From positions 496,001-560,000 of the forward strand of contig OZ242004.1 of NCBI GenBank assembly GCA_965204685.1: DNA of 64,000 nt. The letters are read 5' to 3'. How positions within the stretch are numbered: position 1 is the stretch's first letter; every line of letters starts with the position of its first letter. Position numbers and translations under genes: made by a program. A model generated the notes under the pieces. The model had not been told where the DNA came from and made no database searches. It worked only from the letters and a program-made list of their open reading frames with translations. Positions 35,933 through 46,567 of the stretch are shown piece after piece. This DNA comes from Bin87 sp965204685 (GTDB taxonomy: Bacteria; Chloroflexota; Dehalococcoidia; Lucifugimonadales; UBA3495).

Positions 35933-36373
35933 TTAGAATTTTGGGTCGGATGATTTGCCGATTATCTTGCCCGTTCCTCTTGGATCAACGACTATGTCTA
36001 TGCTGATCATCGCTGTATATGGCGGCTGGCTTGGGCTTGCGTCTCCTGTTACATCTAATCCGAATCGTGTTCCGACGAAGGACCTGAACCTTGCCTCCTC
36101 GTGGTGAAGGATTTCTGCGACAGCGTATATGCCTGGACCATCTGGGCCGTCTTCCAAGTGGCGGGCTGTCCCAGGAACTATGAAGCCAGATAGTAGGTCT
36201 ACGTCCAGTACATGACGTGGGCCTCGTCGCCCAGTCATTGGTCGGTTGTAGAATATGGGCGTGCCATCGAAAATGTCCTCGAGGAACGCGCTTTTCTTGA
36301 GGCACTGCAATTCTGGCTGTGGGTCAGAATCCCCTGCCAATTTCACGCAGTATCTTGTATTCCATGGGTTCAT
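35933..36373 (-). CDS. hypothetical protein
   Basis: A 146-residue polar protein with no signal peptide, membrane segment or known motif. It has one TGRRGPRHVLDVDLLSGFIVPGTA stretch that suggests beta strands. It lies in the same lower-GC patch as the zinc-finger gene, 69 bases away, on the same strand. I do not recognise it. The reading frame is long enough to be real, but similarity evidence is lacking. Confidence 0.5.
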   Translation of the reverse strand: MNPWNTRYCVKLAGDSDPQPELQCLKKSAFLEDIFDGTPIFYNRPMTGRRGPRHVLDVDLLSGFIVPGTARHLEDGPDGPGIYAVAEILHHEEARFRSFVGTRFGLDVTGDASPSQPPYTAMISIDIVVDPRGTGKIIGKSSDPKF

Positions 36374-36463
36374 AAACGATCAACCTCAACGGGTTTCTGG
36401 TAGATCAATGCTGGGTCGGAGTCCTGTATGCAGGTTGAAGGTCGCGAAAGCAGCCCGAAGCGG

Positions 36464-36640
36464 TTAAGGCTTGCGATCATCCCCCTCTGGTTTCGTCCGA
36501 TTGGCTGCAGTTGTGGGATTCTTGGGTGGTTGCCACGGCTTGCGTTTGCCAGACGGGGTTCGTGGTTTGCCCTGCCCGCCGCCTCGTCCCTCAATGAAGG
36601 TGGCGTTGCTCTTTGGTTTTTCGTTGTCCTTGTCAGGCAT
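36464..36640 (-). CDS. small basic Pro/Lys/Gly-rich protein
   Basis: A 58-residue low-complexity basic protein. I chose ATG 36640, four bases after the stop of the preceding membrane gene (36645); GAGGAG at the end of that gene could serve as its ribosome-binding site. An upstream in-frame start would lie within the preceding gene. No family is recognised. Position and coupling are the main support. Confidence 0.42.
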   Translation of the reverse strand: MPDKDNEKPKSNATFIEGRGGGQGKPRTPSGKRKPWQPPKNPTTAANRTKPEGDDRKP

Positions 36641-36644
36641 GGTG

Positions 36645-37343
36645 TCAATACTCCTCTCTGGCGTGTGGCGTCCTGCGGTACCATCCGTCGGTTGTTTTTG
36701 AATCAGCAGCATTTGAGACCCAGGCGGAGGCTATTACGGCTTCAATTTGGTGCGGAATGAGGAAATCGTGCGTCATCTGCTCGGTTTCGCCGGGCTCGAT
36801 GCTGATGATGTGGCTGGTTATTTCCGCTTCCAGTTCGTGCCAGGGGAACTCAGTTTCTTGGCTGCTGTCTTGCCGCTCGGTGAACTCTTGGCGCATCTCC
36901 TCGGCGGTTTCGTCGTCGTAACCGGAGAGTGCGTGCACTGCCCAATGTATCTCGTTGACCTCGCAGAGACCTGAGCCGGTGTTCGTCGCTTCGAGCGTGA
37001 TGATGATGGCATCGTATTGTGCGCTTACCGCGATTCGGGCTACGTGCAGGCGCATGGTGAGGTGGGGGATGTGCTCCCGGCCTCGGCGATAATTTCGCTC
37101 TGCGACATACAGGGTTACGAGGAATGCGGAAGCAGTTCCTGCTGTTCCTATAACCATGCCCAACCTACCGGTGTCAATAGCTGCTATGCCAGCGGGTGGG
37201 GTTTCCCCTGACCACCAGTAGGCGTTTTGAATGATTCCTACGGTTGCTGTGCCTACAAGGCATACCGCGAACAGCCCGAGTACGATCTTTGGTATCCAGC
37301 TGTTGGCGATCGCTTCGAGTGCTGATCTGATCTCGTTGCCCAT
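36645..37343 (-). CDS. membrane protein with two N-terminal helices and soluble C-terminal domain
   Basis: A 232-residue protein. Two hydrophobic segments lie at about residues 18-40 and 60-82, followed by a basic loop (RNYRRGREHIPHL) and a beta-rich acidic domain, in which IIITLEATNTGSGLCEVNEI resembles an Ig-like/immunity-type strand pattern. Its function is unknown; such layouts occur in phage-defence and surface-sensing loci, but nothing here proves it. It belongs to the lower-GC patch. Confidence 0.6.
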   Translation of the reverse strand: MGNEIRSALEAIANSWIPKIVLGLFAVCLVGTATVGIIQNAYWWSGETPPAGIAAIDTGRLGMVIGTAGTASAFLVTLYVAERNYRRGREHIPHLTMRLHVARIAVSAQYDAIIITLEATNTGSGLCEVNEIHWAVHALSGYDDETAEEMRQEFTERQDSSQETEFPWHELEAEITSHIISIEPGETEQMTHDFLIPHQIEAVIASAWVSNAADSKTTDGWYRRTPHAREEY

Positions 37344-37631
37344 CGGCTGCGTTCAACCTCGGTTGGTGTGTTGCGGATGGTTGACGGTGGCAGAAGAGAA
37401 GCGATCTCCGGCGACGGTATATCCCTATCCATGACAGCATCCTTCCCCAATCCAGATCCCCCCGATTTACCTGTGGCGGACGACTTTGCAATCGTCCTGA
37501 CCTTAACCGGTCATTGCGACCATCGTACAGACTCAACTAGTCATACAGGCGTATCAATGCCAGAAACGGCCCTGTGACAGAGCCGTTCCTGCGTGGATGC
37601 CGGCTGCCAGCAGCAACCGTCGGCCGGCGTT

Positions 37632-38204
37632 CTACCGGTCCATCACCACCATGGTGCCCTCGCCCGGGTTGTACTGGTAACGGGTCACGCGGTCCAGTTT
37701 CTGGGACTCCAGACGCACCACCACGGCGCGGTCGCCGGTTACGTTCAGGGTGTTGTGGATCTCGCCGGGGAGGAAGAAGGCGACTTTGCCGTCCTCCTGA
37801 ACGAAGTCGCCAGTCTCTTGGATCTGCACCGAGTCGACGCCCTCGCCGGGATAGAACCAGCGCCACTTGGTCTGCTTGATGGCGCCGTCGTACACGCCGT
37901 ACACCACCCACGCGGCGCCGTGGTCATGGGGCAGGTTGTCCTGGTCGGGCTTCTGCACCGACGCCATCAGCCAGAACCCGCCGCCCGGGTGGCCGTAGTC
38001 CTCATCCAGGTGGAGATCATACCGACCGTATCCGCCTTCGTCGGGGAGTTCCAGGCGCTCTTCGAGCCATCCCGGGGTGGCCAGCAGGCGCTCCATGTGC
38101 TTGGCCACGCCCGAGGCTTGGGCCAGCGCGTCCTGCGTGGTGTCGAAAATCTCACGCACGTCGTCGATGAATGCGTCGACCGAATAGGCCGTGGTCTGCG
38201 TCAT
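37632..38204 (-). CDS. cupin-domain protein (cysteine-dioxygenase-like)
   Basis: A 190-residue protein with a cupin core: NLPHDHGAAWVVYGVYDG holds the HxHx-type metal ligands near residues 93-110, and GEIHNTLNVTGD holds the third histidine. The pattern recalls thiol dioxygenases and related mononuclear iron enzymes. It is encoded leftwards, about 100 bases downstream of hemB, and so lies at the end of the heme cluster. The link to heme synthesis is positional only. Substrate unknown. Confidence 0.7.
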   Translation of the reverse strand: MTQTTAYSVDAFIDDVREIFDTTQDALAQASGVAKHMERLLATPGWLEERLELPDEGGYGRYDLHLDEDYGHPGGGFWLMASVQKPDQDNLPHDHGAAWVVYGVYDGAIKQTKWRWFYPGEGVDSVQIQETGDFVQEDGKVAFFLPGEIHNTLNVTGDRAVVVRLESQKLDRVTRYQYNPGEGTMVVMDR

Positions 38205-38308
38205 TTTGAGCCTCCTCGTGATCCGGTGTCGTCTTGAGATTCATTGTGAAAGGGATGTTGGAGCGTGTCAACGTGCCGGGTTTTTCCAGCTTACGGCTAA
38301 CCACGACA

Positions 38309-39292
38309 CTACTCCAGCCCCTGCAACCAGCGGGCCACTTCCTTGGCGTGGTAGGAGATGATGATGTCCGCGCCGGCGCGCCGGATTGCCGTGAGCAGTT
38401 CCAGCGTGATGGGCTTTTCATCTATCCAGCCGGCCCGCGACGCTGCCTTGACCATGGAGTACTCACCGCTCACGTTGTACGCGGCCAAGGGGTAGTCGTA
38501 CCGCTCGCGAGCCTCCTTGATGACGTCCAGGTACGCCATGGCCGGCTTGACCATCACGATGTCCGCGCCCTCCGCGATGTCCGACTCGATCTCGCGCATG
38601 GCCATGCGTCGGTTGGCCGGATCCATCTGGTAGCTGCGCCGGTCCCCGAACTGCGGGGTGGAGTCGGCGGCGACGCGGAAGGGGCCGTAGAATGACGAGG
38701 CGTACTTGGCTGCGTAGCCCATGATCGGCGTGTCGTCGTAGCCGTGGGCGTCCAGGGTCTCCCGTATGGCGCGCACCTGCCCGTCCATCATGGAGGATGG
38801 CGCGACCATGTCGGCGCCGGCCTGAACCTGAGTCAGCGCGGAACGGGCCAGCAGTTCCAACGTCGCGTCGTTGTCGATGCGGTCGCCGTCGATGACCCCG
38901 CAATGGCCGTGGTCGGTGTACTCGCACAGGCACACGTCGCCGATGACCATCAGGCCGGGCGCCCGTTCCTTGATGGTACGGGTCGCCTCCTGGATTATCC
39001 CCTCCGGGTCGTAGGCTCCGCTGCCCACGGCGTCCTTTTCCGGCGGCAGTCCGAACAGCAGGACCGACGGGATTCCCAGCTCGACCACTTCGTCGATCTC
39101 CTCGCCCAGGCGGTCAATGGAGGTGTGATAACACCCGGGCATCGGTTCGATCTCGTCCCGGACGTTCTCGCCGTGGGTTACGAACATCGGGTAGATGAAG
39201 TTGGCGGCGCCGATGCGGGTCTCCCGCACCAGGTCGCGCACCGGCGCTTTCTCCCGCAGCCGGCGCAGGCGCAGATCGGGGTGCTTCAGCAT
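38309..39292 (-). CDS. hemB: porphobilinogen synthase (delta-aminolevulinic acid dehydratase)
   Basis: A 327-residue enzyme condensing two aminolevulinates. The zinc-type cysteine set is in DVCLCEYTDHGHCG, the active-site lysines are in YAAKYASSFYGPFR and VMVKPAMAYLD. Start: ATG 39292 is preceded by GGAGGG, better than ATG 39319, which lies inside a dispersed repeat. It follows cobA-hemD by a few bases at the translational level. It acts after hemL and hemA and before hemC. Confidence 0.94.
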   Translation of the reverse strand: MLKHPDLRLRRLREKAPVRDLVRETRIGAANFIYPMFVTHGENVRDEIEPMPGCYHTSIDRLGEEIDEVVELGIPSVLLFGLPPEKDAVGSGAYDPEGIIQEATRTIKERAPGLMVIGDVCLCEYTDHGHCGVIDGDRIDNDATLELLARSALTQVQAGADMVAPSSMMDGQVRAIRETLDAHGYDDTPIMGYAAKYASSFYGPFRVAADSTPQFGDRRSYQMDPANRRMAMREIESDIAEGADIVMVKPAMAYLDVIKEARERYDYPLAAYNVSGEYSMVKAASRAGWIDEKPITLELLTAIRRAGADIIISYHAKEVARWLQGLE

Positions 39293-39315
39293 GATGTCCC
39301 TCCTTCTGTTTCCCG

Positions 39316-40872
<1,557 letters not shown>

Positions 40873-40906
40873 GGGTTAACCGTTTCCATATTGGCGCAGC
40901 GCCAAA

Positions 40907-41383
40907 TTAGTTTGCCCGTCTGCCGATGAGTGACTGGATTGCCACCATTTTGCGCTCATCGGCGCTGGTCTGCATAAAGCTCTCGACGGCAGCTTCCGCA
41001 CGGTCGATCCAGTCCGAAGTTTGGGGAAGGGTGAATATTGTGTTCGGATCGTAGTCTGCCTGGTGCCGCAGGTCCTGCAACTGCGCGAACTCCGCCGCGA
41101 ACTGCCGTACTGGCAGAGAGAGCAGGTTCCGGTCCTGCAACAGGTTCCGTCTGGCTGTGTTGTGGTTCAGACCCCGGTAGATACGCGTCCAAGCGTGCTC
41201 TGTTAATGGGTCGTGAGGCGTACCCACCAGACAATCGGCGTTGCTACTGGCTAATGCGTGGAACATGGCGTAGTACGCGGTGCTGACTGCCCGGCGCAGC
41301 GAGTCTTGCAGTGGCTGGGTATCAGGGTGTGGCGTCGCGGTCAGTAACCGGCTGGCCGCAATGAGGTCTTGCCAACGCATCAT
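40907..41383 (-). CDS. HEPN-domain protein, module copy 1
   Basis: A 158-residue helical protein. The central helix RRAVSTAYYAMFHALASSNA is typical of HEPN-family proteins, and LRHQADYDPNTIF carries an RH-x-ADY signature near the C-terminus. HEPN proteins are often ribonucleases or toxin-like. It overlaps its upstream partner by 4 bases (ATGA at 41380-41383). The two-gene unit lies between hemC and cobA-hemD. A homologous but damaged pair is at 55.9-56.6 kb. Confidence 0.78.
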   Translation of the reverse strand: MMRWQDLIAASRLLTATPHPDTQPLQDSLRRAVSTAYYAMFHALASSNADCLVGTPHDPLTEHAWTRIYRGLNHNTARRNLLQDRNLLSLPVRQFAAEFAQLQDLRHQADYDPNTIFTLPQTSDWIDRAEAAVESFMQTSADERKMVAIQSLIGRRAN

Positions 41384-41715
41384 CCCTGCCGGTCCCAAGG
41401 ACGCGCTGCGGCCAACTCAGACATCAGCTGGTCATACTCTACCTTGGGGATATAGGAGACAACGGGGATAGTCAGTATGCCGGCCTTGAGCAACTGAGGC
41501 TCAATCTCCCCGTGCAACGCGATGTGCTGGTGTATGTTCAGTTCCTCGCGAGGGCCTTCGTATATGACGGACACGAAAAGGGCCTCTTCATCAATTGCGT
41601 TCAACTTGACCTCGGCGTGTATGTCGCAGAATCGCACCGAGCCGTGAGACTGGGCGCGGAGGCCCGCCAGGATAATCTCCTTCGCCTTTTCCTGCGTTTC
41701 CAGTGAGATAGTCAT
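41380..41715 (-). CDS. partner protein of the HEPN module, copy 1
   Basis: A 111-residue protein starting at ATG 41715 (MTISLETQEKAKEIILAGL). It is predicted to be alpha/beta with an acidic strand DEEALFVSVIYEGPREEL. The copy at 56.3 kb has the same layout (helix, then ...DDYIQLYLVFDGDEKHL). It overlaps the HEPN gene by 4 bases. I do not recognise the family; it could be an antitoxin-like partner, inferred only from gene pairing. Confidence 0.62.
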   Translation of the reverse strand: MTISLETQEKAKEIILAGLRAQSHGSVRFCDIHAEVKLNAIDEEALFVSVIYEGPREELNIHQHIALHGEIEPQLLKAGILTIPVVSYIPKVEYDQLMSELAAARPWDRQG

Positions 41716-41826
41716 AGTTTGCGCTCCCTGCCGTTGCTCACGGTTGGGTTTGATGCTAGTGGCGTGCATTGGGCTGGTCAAGTTTCGGATGCGTTGCCGA
41801 TAAGACAGGGAGCGTGACACTCTCGC

Positions 41827-42741
41827 CTACGCCAGCAGCCCCGCCGCTCCCTGCTCCCGCATGACTTCCCACCCTTCCGCTGCCAGGCCAACCGGGTCGG
41901 ACGACGCTCCGGTCACGGTGACGCGGTATGTGGTCGAACCGTCCGGCGCTGCCATGAACACCGTCAGCCGCAACGAGCCGCCGCCAGCGGCATCCGCGTA
42001 GGCCCCCACCGGGACCTGGCAGCCGCCGCCCAGCGCCTCCAAGAAGGACCGTTCCGCACCTACCGCTGCCGTCGTCGGCGCGTGGCCGGCCGACGCGACC
42101 AACTCGGCAGTGCGTTCGTCGTCGGCGCGGATCTCCACCGCCATTGCGCCCTGGCCCGGCGGGGGAACAAATTCCTCAGGCGAGAGGTACTCAGTTATCA
42201 CGCCAGCCATTCCCATCCGGTCCAGGCCGGCCACCGCGATCACCGTGCCGTCGCATTCGTCGCCCGCGGCCTTGCGCAGTCGCGTGTCCACGTTGCCCCG
42301 GATGGGGACAATTTCCAGGTCGGGACGGCGCTCGGCGATTTGCGCCTGCCGTCTCGGGCTGCTGGTGCCGATTTTTGCCCCCGCCGGAAAATCGTCCAGG
42401 GTCGTTCCCAGGTGCGAAACCAGCGCGTCCCGTGGGTCGGCCCGCTCCAGCACGGCGCCCAGGGCCATGCCCGGCGGCAGCACGGTGGGCATATCCTTCA
42501 GGCTGTGGACCGCCATGTCGATCTCACCGGTTTCGAGCCGGCGCTCGATCTCCTTGACGAAAACTCCCAGACCCATGCCGGCCAGAGGAGCGGTCTGGTT
42601 GGCGTCGCCCTGGGTGGTAACGGTGACGACTTCGAAACGCACGTCGGGATGCGCTTCACGCAGGACCGCGAGGGTCAGCTCGGTCTGGATCAGCGCCAAC
42701 CGACTGCCTCGGGTGCCCACCCGTACCGTCAAGCCAGTCAT
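41827..42741 (-). CDS. hemC: hydroxymethylbilane synthase (porphobilinogen deaminase)
   Basis: A 304-residue enzyme. ATG 42741 begins the conserved VRVGTRGSRLALIQTE. The dipyrromethane cofactor-attachment cysteine is in LGGGCQVPVGAYAD, and the acidic catalytic residue and ARG-type patches are present (SSPRRQAQIAERRPDLEI). It polymerises four porphobilinogens. It begins 17 bases after hemA on the same strand and precedes the HEPN module. Confidence 0.95.
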   Translation of the reverse strand: MTGLTVRVGTRGSRLALIQTELTLAVLREAHPDVRFEVVTVTTQGDANQTAPLAGMGLGVFVKEIERRLETGEIDMAVHSLKDMPTVLPPGMALGAVLERADPRDALVSHLGTTLDDFPAGAKIGTSSPRRQAQIAERRPDLEIVPIRGNVDTRLRKAAGDECDGTVIAVAGLDRMGMAGVITEYLSPEEFVPPPGQGAMAVEIRADDERTAELVASAGHAPTTAAVGAERSFLEALGGGCQVPVGAYADAAGGGSLRLTVFMAAPDGSTTYRVTVTGASSDPVGLAAEGWEVMREQGAAGLLA

Positions 42742-42757
42742 GGCCGGGTTCCGTACG

Positions 42758-44029
42758 TCAGCGCCGGCTGCGCCGACCGTCGTCGTTGCTGAACAGGCGG
42801 AGGGCCACCCGGTAGTCCGTCGCGTTGTCACCGGAGCGCAGTTCCACCGTGGGTTGGTGCAGCAGCTTCTTGACCAGCGCGTTGGTCAGGGCGTGAAGCC
42901 GCTCCGCCATTTCGCCTTCCTCGTCTTCCCCCAGCATTCGCAGCGTTCGGGAGACTTCTTCGCGTCGCGTCGCGTCGGCCCGCCGGCGCATACCCACCAC
43001 CAGCTCCATGGTGTCTGAGGAGTGCCACCACTCGGAGAAACGGGACAGTTCCGCATCGACCAGGGCACTCGCCTTTTTCACCTCGCCGGCCAGGCCGTCC
43101 AGCGAAACTTCCGCCACTTGCGCCAGGGCGTCGATGTCGAAGAGCCGCGCCCGGTCCAGGTCGGCCACACTGGGATCAATGTCGCGCGGCACCGCGATGT
43201 CGATGAGCATCATCGGCTCGTCGCTATGCCGGCGGGTCAGAGCCGCGGCGACCATGGCTTCGTCCACCACGTAGCCGGGCGAACCGGTGCTGCTGATGAC
43301 CAGGTCCGCATCTGCCAGCGCATCTCCCAGGTTTTCAAACGGCATCGCCACGCCGCCCAAATCGCGGGCCAGGTCCTGGGCTCGCCAGTGCGTGCGGTTG
43401 ACCACGGTGATCTGCCGGACACCCGCGTCGGACAATGTCCGGGCGACCATCCGCCCCGCGTCTCCGGCGCCGATCACCAGTGCGCGGCGATTATCCAGGC
43501 GGTCGAACAGGCCGCGAGCCAACTGCACCGCCGCCCGGCTGACCGACCGCGAGTGCTGCCCGATGTTGGTTTCCCGGTGGACCCGTCGGCCGGCGCGCAG
43601 GGCATCGTGGAAGACGCGAGTCAGGGGGCTCTTGGTGTACCCCCCTTGGCTGGCCACGCTGAACGCCGCCCGAACCTGCCCCAGGATCTGGCGCTCGCCG
43701 ACGATCATCGATTCCAGGCCGCTGGTCACGCGAAACAGGTGGGAGACGCAATCCGATTCCCACAACTGGTAGATGTGCCGCTCCAGTTCGTCGCCTGGCA
43801 CGCCCGAATACCCGATCAGAAAGTCCCCGACGCGGCCCACCAGCCCGATATCGTCGGGGTCGTAGGTGTACACCTCGGTGCGGTTGCAAGTGGAGACGAT
43901 GACCGATTGCGGCACGTACTCCGCCAACTGCGCCAGCGCGTCGGGAAGCTGATCCCGCTCGACGCTGAGACGTTCGCGCAACTCCACCGGCGCGGTCCGG
44001 TGGTCCAGGCCCAGTACCAGAAGGCTCAA
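42758..44029 (-). CDS. hemA: glutamyl-tRNA reductase
   Basis: A 423-residue enzyme making glutamate-1-semialdehyde from Glu-tRNA. The catalytic Cys48 is in VSTCNRTEVY, the NADPH-binding loop is VIGAGDAGRMV, and the C-terminal dimerisation helices are present. I chose TTG 44029: it opens MSLLVLGLDHRTAPV, has GGAGG seven bases upstream, and overlaps the upstream stop as TTGA (44026-44029), so translation is coupled. The longer frame is not conserved. Confidence 0.94.
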   Translation of the reverse strand: MSLLVLGLDHRTAPVELRERLSVERDQLPDALAQLAEYVPQSVIVSTCNRTEVYTYDPDDIGLVGRVGDFLIGYSGVPGDELERHIYQLWESDCVSHLFRVTSGLESMIVGERQILGQVRAAFSVASQGGYTKSPLTRVFHDALRAGRRVHRETNIGQHSRSVSRAAVQLARGLFDRLDNRRALVIGAGDAGRMVARTLSDAGVRQITVVNRTHWRAQDLARDLGGVAMPFENLGDALADADLVISSTGSPGYVVDEAMVAAALTRRHSDEPMMLIDIAVPRDIDPSVADLDRARLFDIDALAQVAEVSLDGLAGEVKKASALVDAELSRFSEWWHSSDTMELVVGMRRRADATRREEVSRTLRMLGEDEEGEMAERLHALTNALVKKLLHQPTVELRSGDNATDYRVALRLFSNDDGRRSRR

Positions 44030-44745
44030 CTCACCGCCTCCGCCGCTCGCAACGCGGCGCGCTTGGCACAGCCGCCGGCCCGGCAGGCGGTCAGGTCGGG
44101 GCACATTTCCGGAAGATCGGCATCCAGAAGCTGGGCCAGAACTGCCTCTACCGCCTCGTCATCCCTGCCGTTGCGCGCCATTGCCAGCAGGTCTTGGGTG
44201 ATGACGCATTGCCACCTGGTGGGGTCGATTACGGTCCGATTTTCCTTGATAACCCTGCGCGCCCGGGCCAGAATGTCCGCCAGGTCGGCCCACTGCAGCA
44301 CCTTGTCCTCGGACAGGGTTTCACGCATCTTTCGTGCCAGGGCCGGGCTGGCGCCCCCGGTGGAAATCGCCAGCGTGATCGGGTCCCGTCGGACGATCGA
44401 AGGCGCGATGAACGTGCACTGGTCCGGGTCGTCCACCACGTTGAGCAGCACGCCACGCTCTTCCGCTTCCTCGTATATCTGCCGGTTCACGTGCCAGACG
44501 TTGGTCGCCGCCACCGCGATGAACGCGCCGTCCAGGTCTCCCGACTGGTACTCCCGTTGGACCAGCGTAATGTGTCCGCGCTGGGCCGCCCGCCTGATGC
44601 CCTCAGTGCACTGCGGGCTGATCAACGTGATGTCGGCGCCGGCGTCGCGCAGGGCTGCCAGTTTGCCCTGGGCGATGGTGCCGCCGCCCAAGATGACGCA
44701 CCGTTTCCCGGCCAGGTTGAGGTATACGGGGTAGTACTCAGGCAT
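44026..44745 (-). CDS. precorrin-2 dehydrogenase (siroheme synthase-type N-terminal domain)
   Basis: A 239-residue NAD-dependent enzyme that oxidises precorrin-2 to sirohydrochlorin and may chelate iron (Met8/SirC type). It begins MPEYYPVYLNLAGKRCVILG with the Rossmann motif GGGTIAQGKLAAL, and has ISTGGASPALARKMRETL. The tail carries a Cys-rich motif (CPDLTACRAGGCAKR) not usual in the family. It is upstream of hemA with a 4-base overlap and downstream of the AhbAB gene. Confidence 0.92.
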   Translation of the reverse strand: MPEYYPVYLNLAGKRCVILGGGTIAQGKLAALRDAGADITLISPQCTEGIRRAAQRGHITLVQREYQSGDLDGAFIAVAATNVWHVNRQIYEEAEERGVLLNVVDDPDQCTFIAPSIVRRDPITLAISTGGASPALARKMRETLSEDKVLQWADLADILARARRVIKENRTVIDPTRWQCVITQDLLAMARNGRDDEAVEAVLAQLLDADLPEMCPDLTACRAGGCAKRAALRAAEAVS

Positions 44746-44812
44746 GGTAAGTCTCGTCGGCGCAGGATGCTGAGCGGGGGTTAGCGGCAAAAGTGTAGGA
44801 GGACGGCGTAGC

Positions 44813-45913
44813 TCAGACGAGAGTTTCAGCCATCGCTTCAGCCTCCTCGGCGGTGTCCCAGAACCGTTCGTAGTCTTCCACGAAGTAGCGGACGCGGGTC
44901 TTCTTGTACTCACGGGTGCTGTAGAGCAGCAGGTTGTCGGAGATGCCGGTAGCCTGGGCGATTTCCCGGCCGATGTCCTCGCACTCGTCCCGGGTGGGCG
45001 CGTGGACCATAGTGAAGTGGCTGTATTCCCAGTCGGGGAACGTCGGCCGCTCGTAGCAGTGGGTAACCGCCGAGTGTTCCGCCATGATCATCCCCACCTC
45101 TTCGGAGCGTTCGGGCGGCACCTTCCACACGATCATCGCGTTGGCCCGGAACCCGGAGCGGCGGTGATACAGCACGGCGCTGAACCGGCGCATCAGCTTG
45201 CGCTCCTGGTACTCGGTCAACTGTGCGAACAGTTCCGGCACGGTCAGGTCCAGCCGTTGCGCCATGGCGTCGAAGGGACGGGACACCAGGGGCAGGTCTT
45301 CCTGCGCTTCCCGGATCACCTGCTTGTCCCATTCGGTGATCTCCTGGGCCTGGTTCCAGTCGCTGGCGGGGACGCGGCTCTGGCCGTTGCCATTTCCGTT
45401 GTCACGGCCGGAATCGGGGTTGTAGTTGTAGGCGTCGCTGCGGCGTTTCACCATGTCGAAGTTCACGCCGATCTTGAAGAACCGGATGGTGGGCATGATG
45501 CGGAACTCGATAGCGTTGGTCTTTTCCGCCATCCATTCCACCGTTTCCTGCAGGTCGCCGTCCGGCGGCACGGCCAGCGTGAACCAAAGGTTGTAGTACG
45601 AGCCTTCCCGCGCGTAGTTGTGGCTGACGCCGGGGTGCCGGTTGATGAAGATCGCCCCGTCGTGCAGATCGCCGTCGCCGTAGGCAAACGCCACCAGCGT
45701 GGTCTTGTATCCCAGGCGGCGCGTATCGAAAATCGCGCTGATCTGACGCACCACGTTCTGCCGTTTCAACTCGGTGAGCCGCTCCAGGAGCTCGGACTCG
45801 CTGATCCCGAGGTCGTCTGCGATCTCGCGGTACGGCTCCTCAACCATGGGGAAGTTGCTCTGCACCATGTTGAGCAGCTTGCGATCGGTAATGTCCATGG
45901 ATTCCGTAGTCAT
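44813..45913 (-). CDS. ahbAB: fused siroheme decarboxylase AhbA-AhbB
   Basis: A 366-residue protein with two Lrp/AsnC-like units. The N-terminal unit has the helix-turn-helix DITDRKLLNMVQSNFPMVEEPYREIAD and motif HNYAREGSYYNLWFT; the C-terminal unit repeats with ITEWDKQVIREAQEDLPLVSRPF, RRFSAVLYHRRSGFRANAMIVW and HCYERPTFPDWEYS. The linker is Gly/Asn-rich near residues 168-185. In archaea and sulfate reducers AhbA and AhbB are separate and decarboxylate siroheme on the way to heme; here they are one chain. The upstream gene is a DNA-binding regulator. Confidence 0.85.
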   Translation of the reverse strand: MTTESMDITDRKLLNMVQSNFPMVEEPYREIADDLGISESELLERLTELKRQNVVRQISAIFDTRRLGYKTTLVAFAYGDGDLHDGAIFINRHPGVSHNYAREGSYYNLWFTLAVPPDGDLQETVEWMAEKTNAIEFRIMPTIRFFKIGVNFDMVKRRSDAYNYNPDSGRDNGNGNGQSRVPASDWNQAQEITEWDKQVIREAQEDLPLVSRPFDAMAQRLDLTVPELFAQLTEYQERKLMRRFSAVLYHRRSGFRANAMIVWKVPPERSEEVGMIMAEHSAVTHCYERPTFPDWEYSHFTMVHAPTRDECEDIGREIAQATGISDNLLLYSTREYKKTRVRYFVEDYERFWDTAEEAEAMAETLV

Positions 45914-45940
45914 GTCACGCCACCATCCAACGCCAGCCGG

Positions 45941-46567
45941 TCATACCTGTCGGCCGTCGTTTGTGTCATTGTTCGTTGCCGCCAGACGGGCGCTGTAGGC
46001 ATCAACCAACCCCACCAACACTCCGTCCGAAACTTCCACCACCTGCCGCAGTCGGTCCGGTTGCACGGCCTCGACCACGGCCTGGCGGAAAAACAAAAAG
46101 GCCTGCACGCTGTCCGTCAGCGGCACGCCTCTCGCGGCCATCTCCGAGCCGTACTCGTGGCCCAGCATGTGGGTCTCGGACATGGTCTCGCCCTTGCGTC
46201 CGTTGCGGCCCTCAAGGTCGTTCCGCAGCAGCAGCGAAAGCAAGCGCCGCCCGAACAGGCGCATCCGGTCCCGACCTTCGGCCTGGAAACTCTCCATCCA
46301 AGCCTGTTCCGAGACGTCCGACTGGCTCAGCTTGCTCCGGATACGCTGGAGCGCGAGATCCTCGGGGTCGGAGCCCTCTAATTGTTTCCGATCCAGCAGC
46401 GCGTCGACGTCCTCGCGCAGGAACCGCCGGTGTCCGCCGGGAGTGCGATACACCGGCAAACGTCCACGATCCGCCCACTGCCGGAGGGTCGCCTCGTTGA
46501 TTTCCAACGCCCGACAAACCTCGCCGAGAGACATCCAGCGTGGAGGGGTTTCTGTACTCGTAGCCAT
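45941..46567 (-). CDS. MerR/excisionase-type DNA-binding regulator with C-terminal sensor domain
   Basis: A 208-residue protein. The N-terminal winged helix-turn-helix (WMSLGEVCRALEINEATLRQWADRGRLPVYRTPGGHRRFLREDVDALL) occupies residues 10-60; the rest is helical and resembles RsbR N-terminal or histidine-kinase-like sensor modules. It is the first gene of the heme cluster, 27 bases before ahbAB on the same strand. A role in controlling that operon is plausible from position. The effector is unknown. Confidence 0.78.
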   Translation of the reverse strand: MATSTETPPRWMSLGEVCRALEINEATLRQWADRGRLPVYRTPGGHRRFLREDVDALLDRKQLEGSDPEDLALQRIRSKLSQSDVSEQAWMESFQAEGRDRMRLFGRRLLSLLLRNDLEGRNGRKGETMSETHMLGHEYGSEMAARGVPLTDSVQAFLFFRQAVVEAVQPDRLRQVVEVSDGVLVGLVDAYSARLAATNNDTNDGRQV

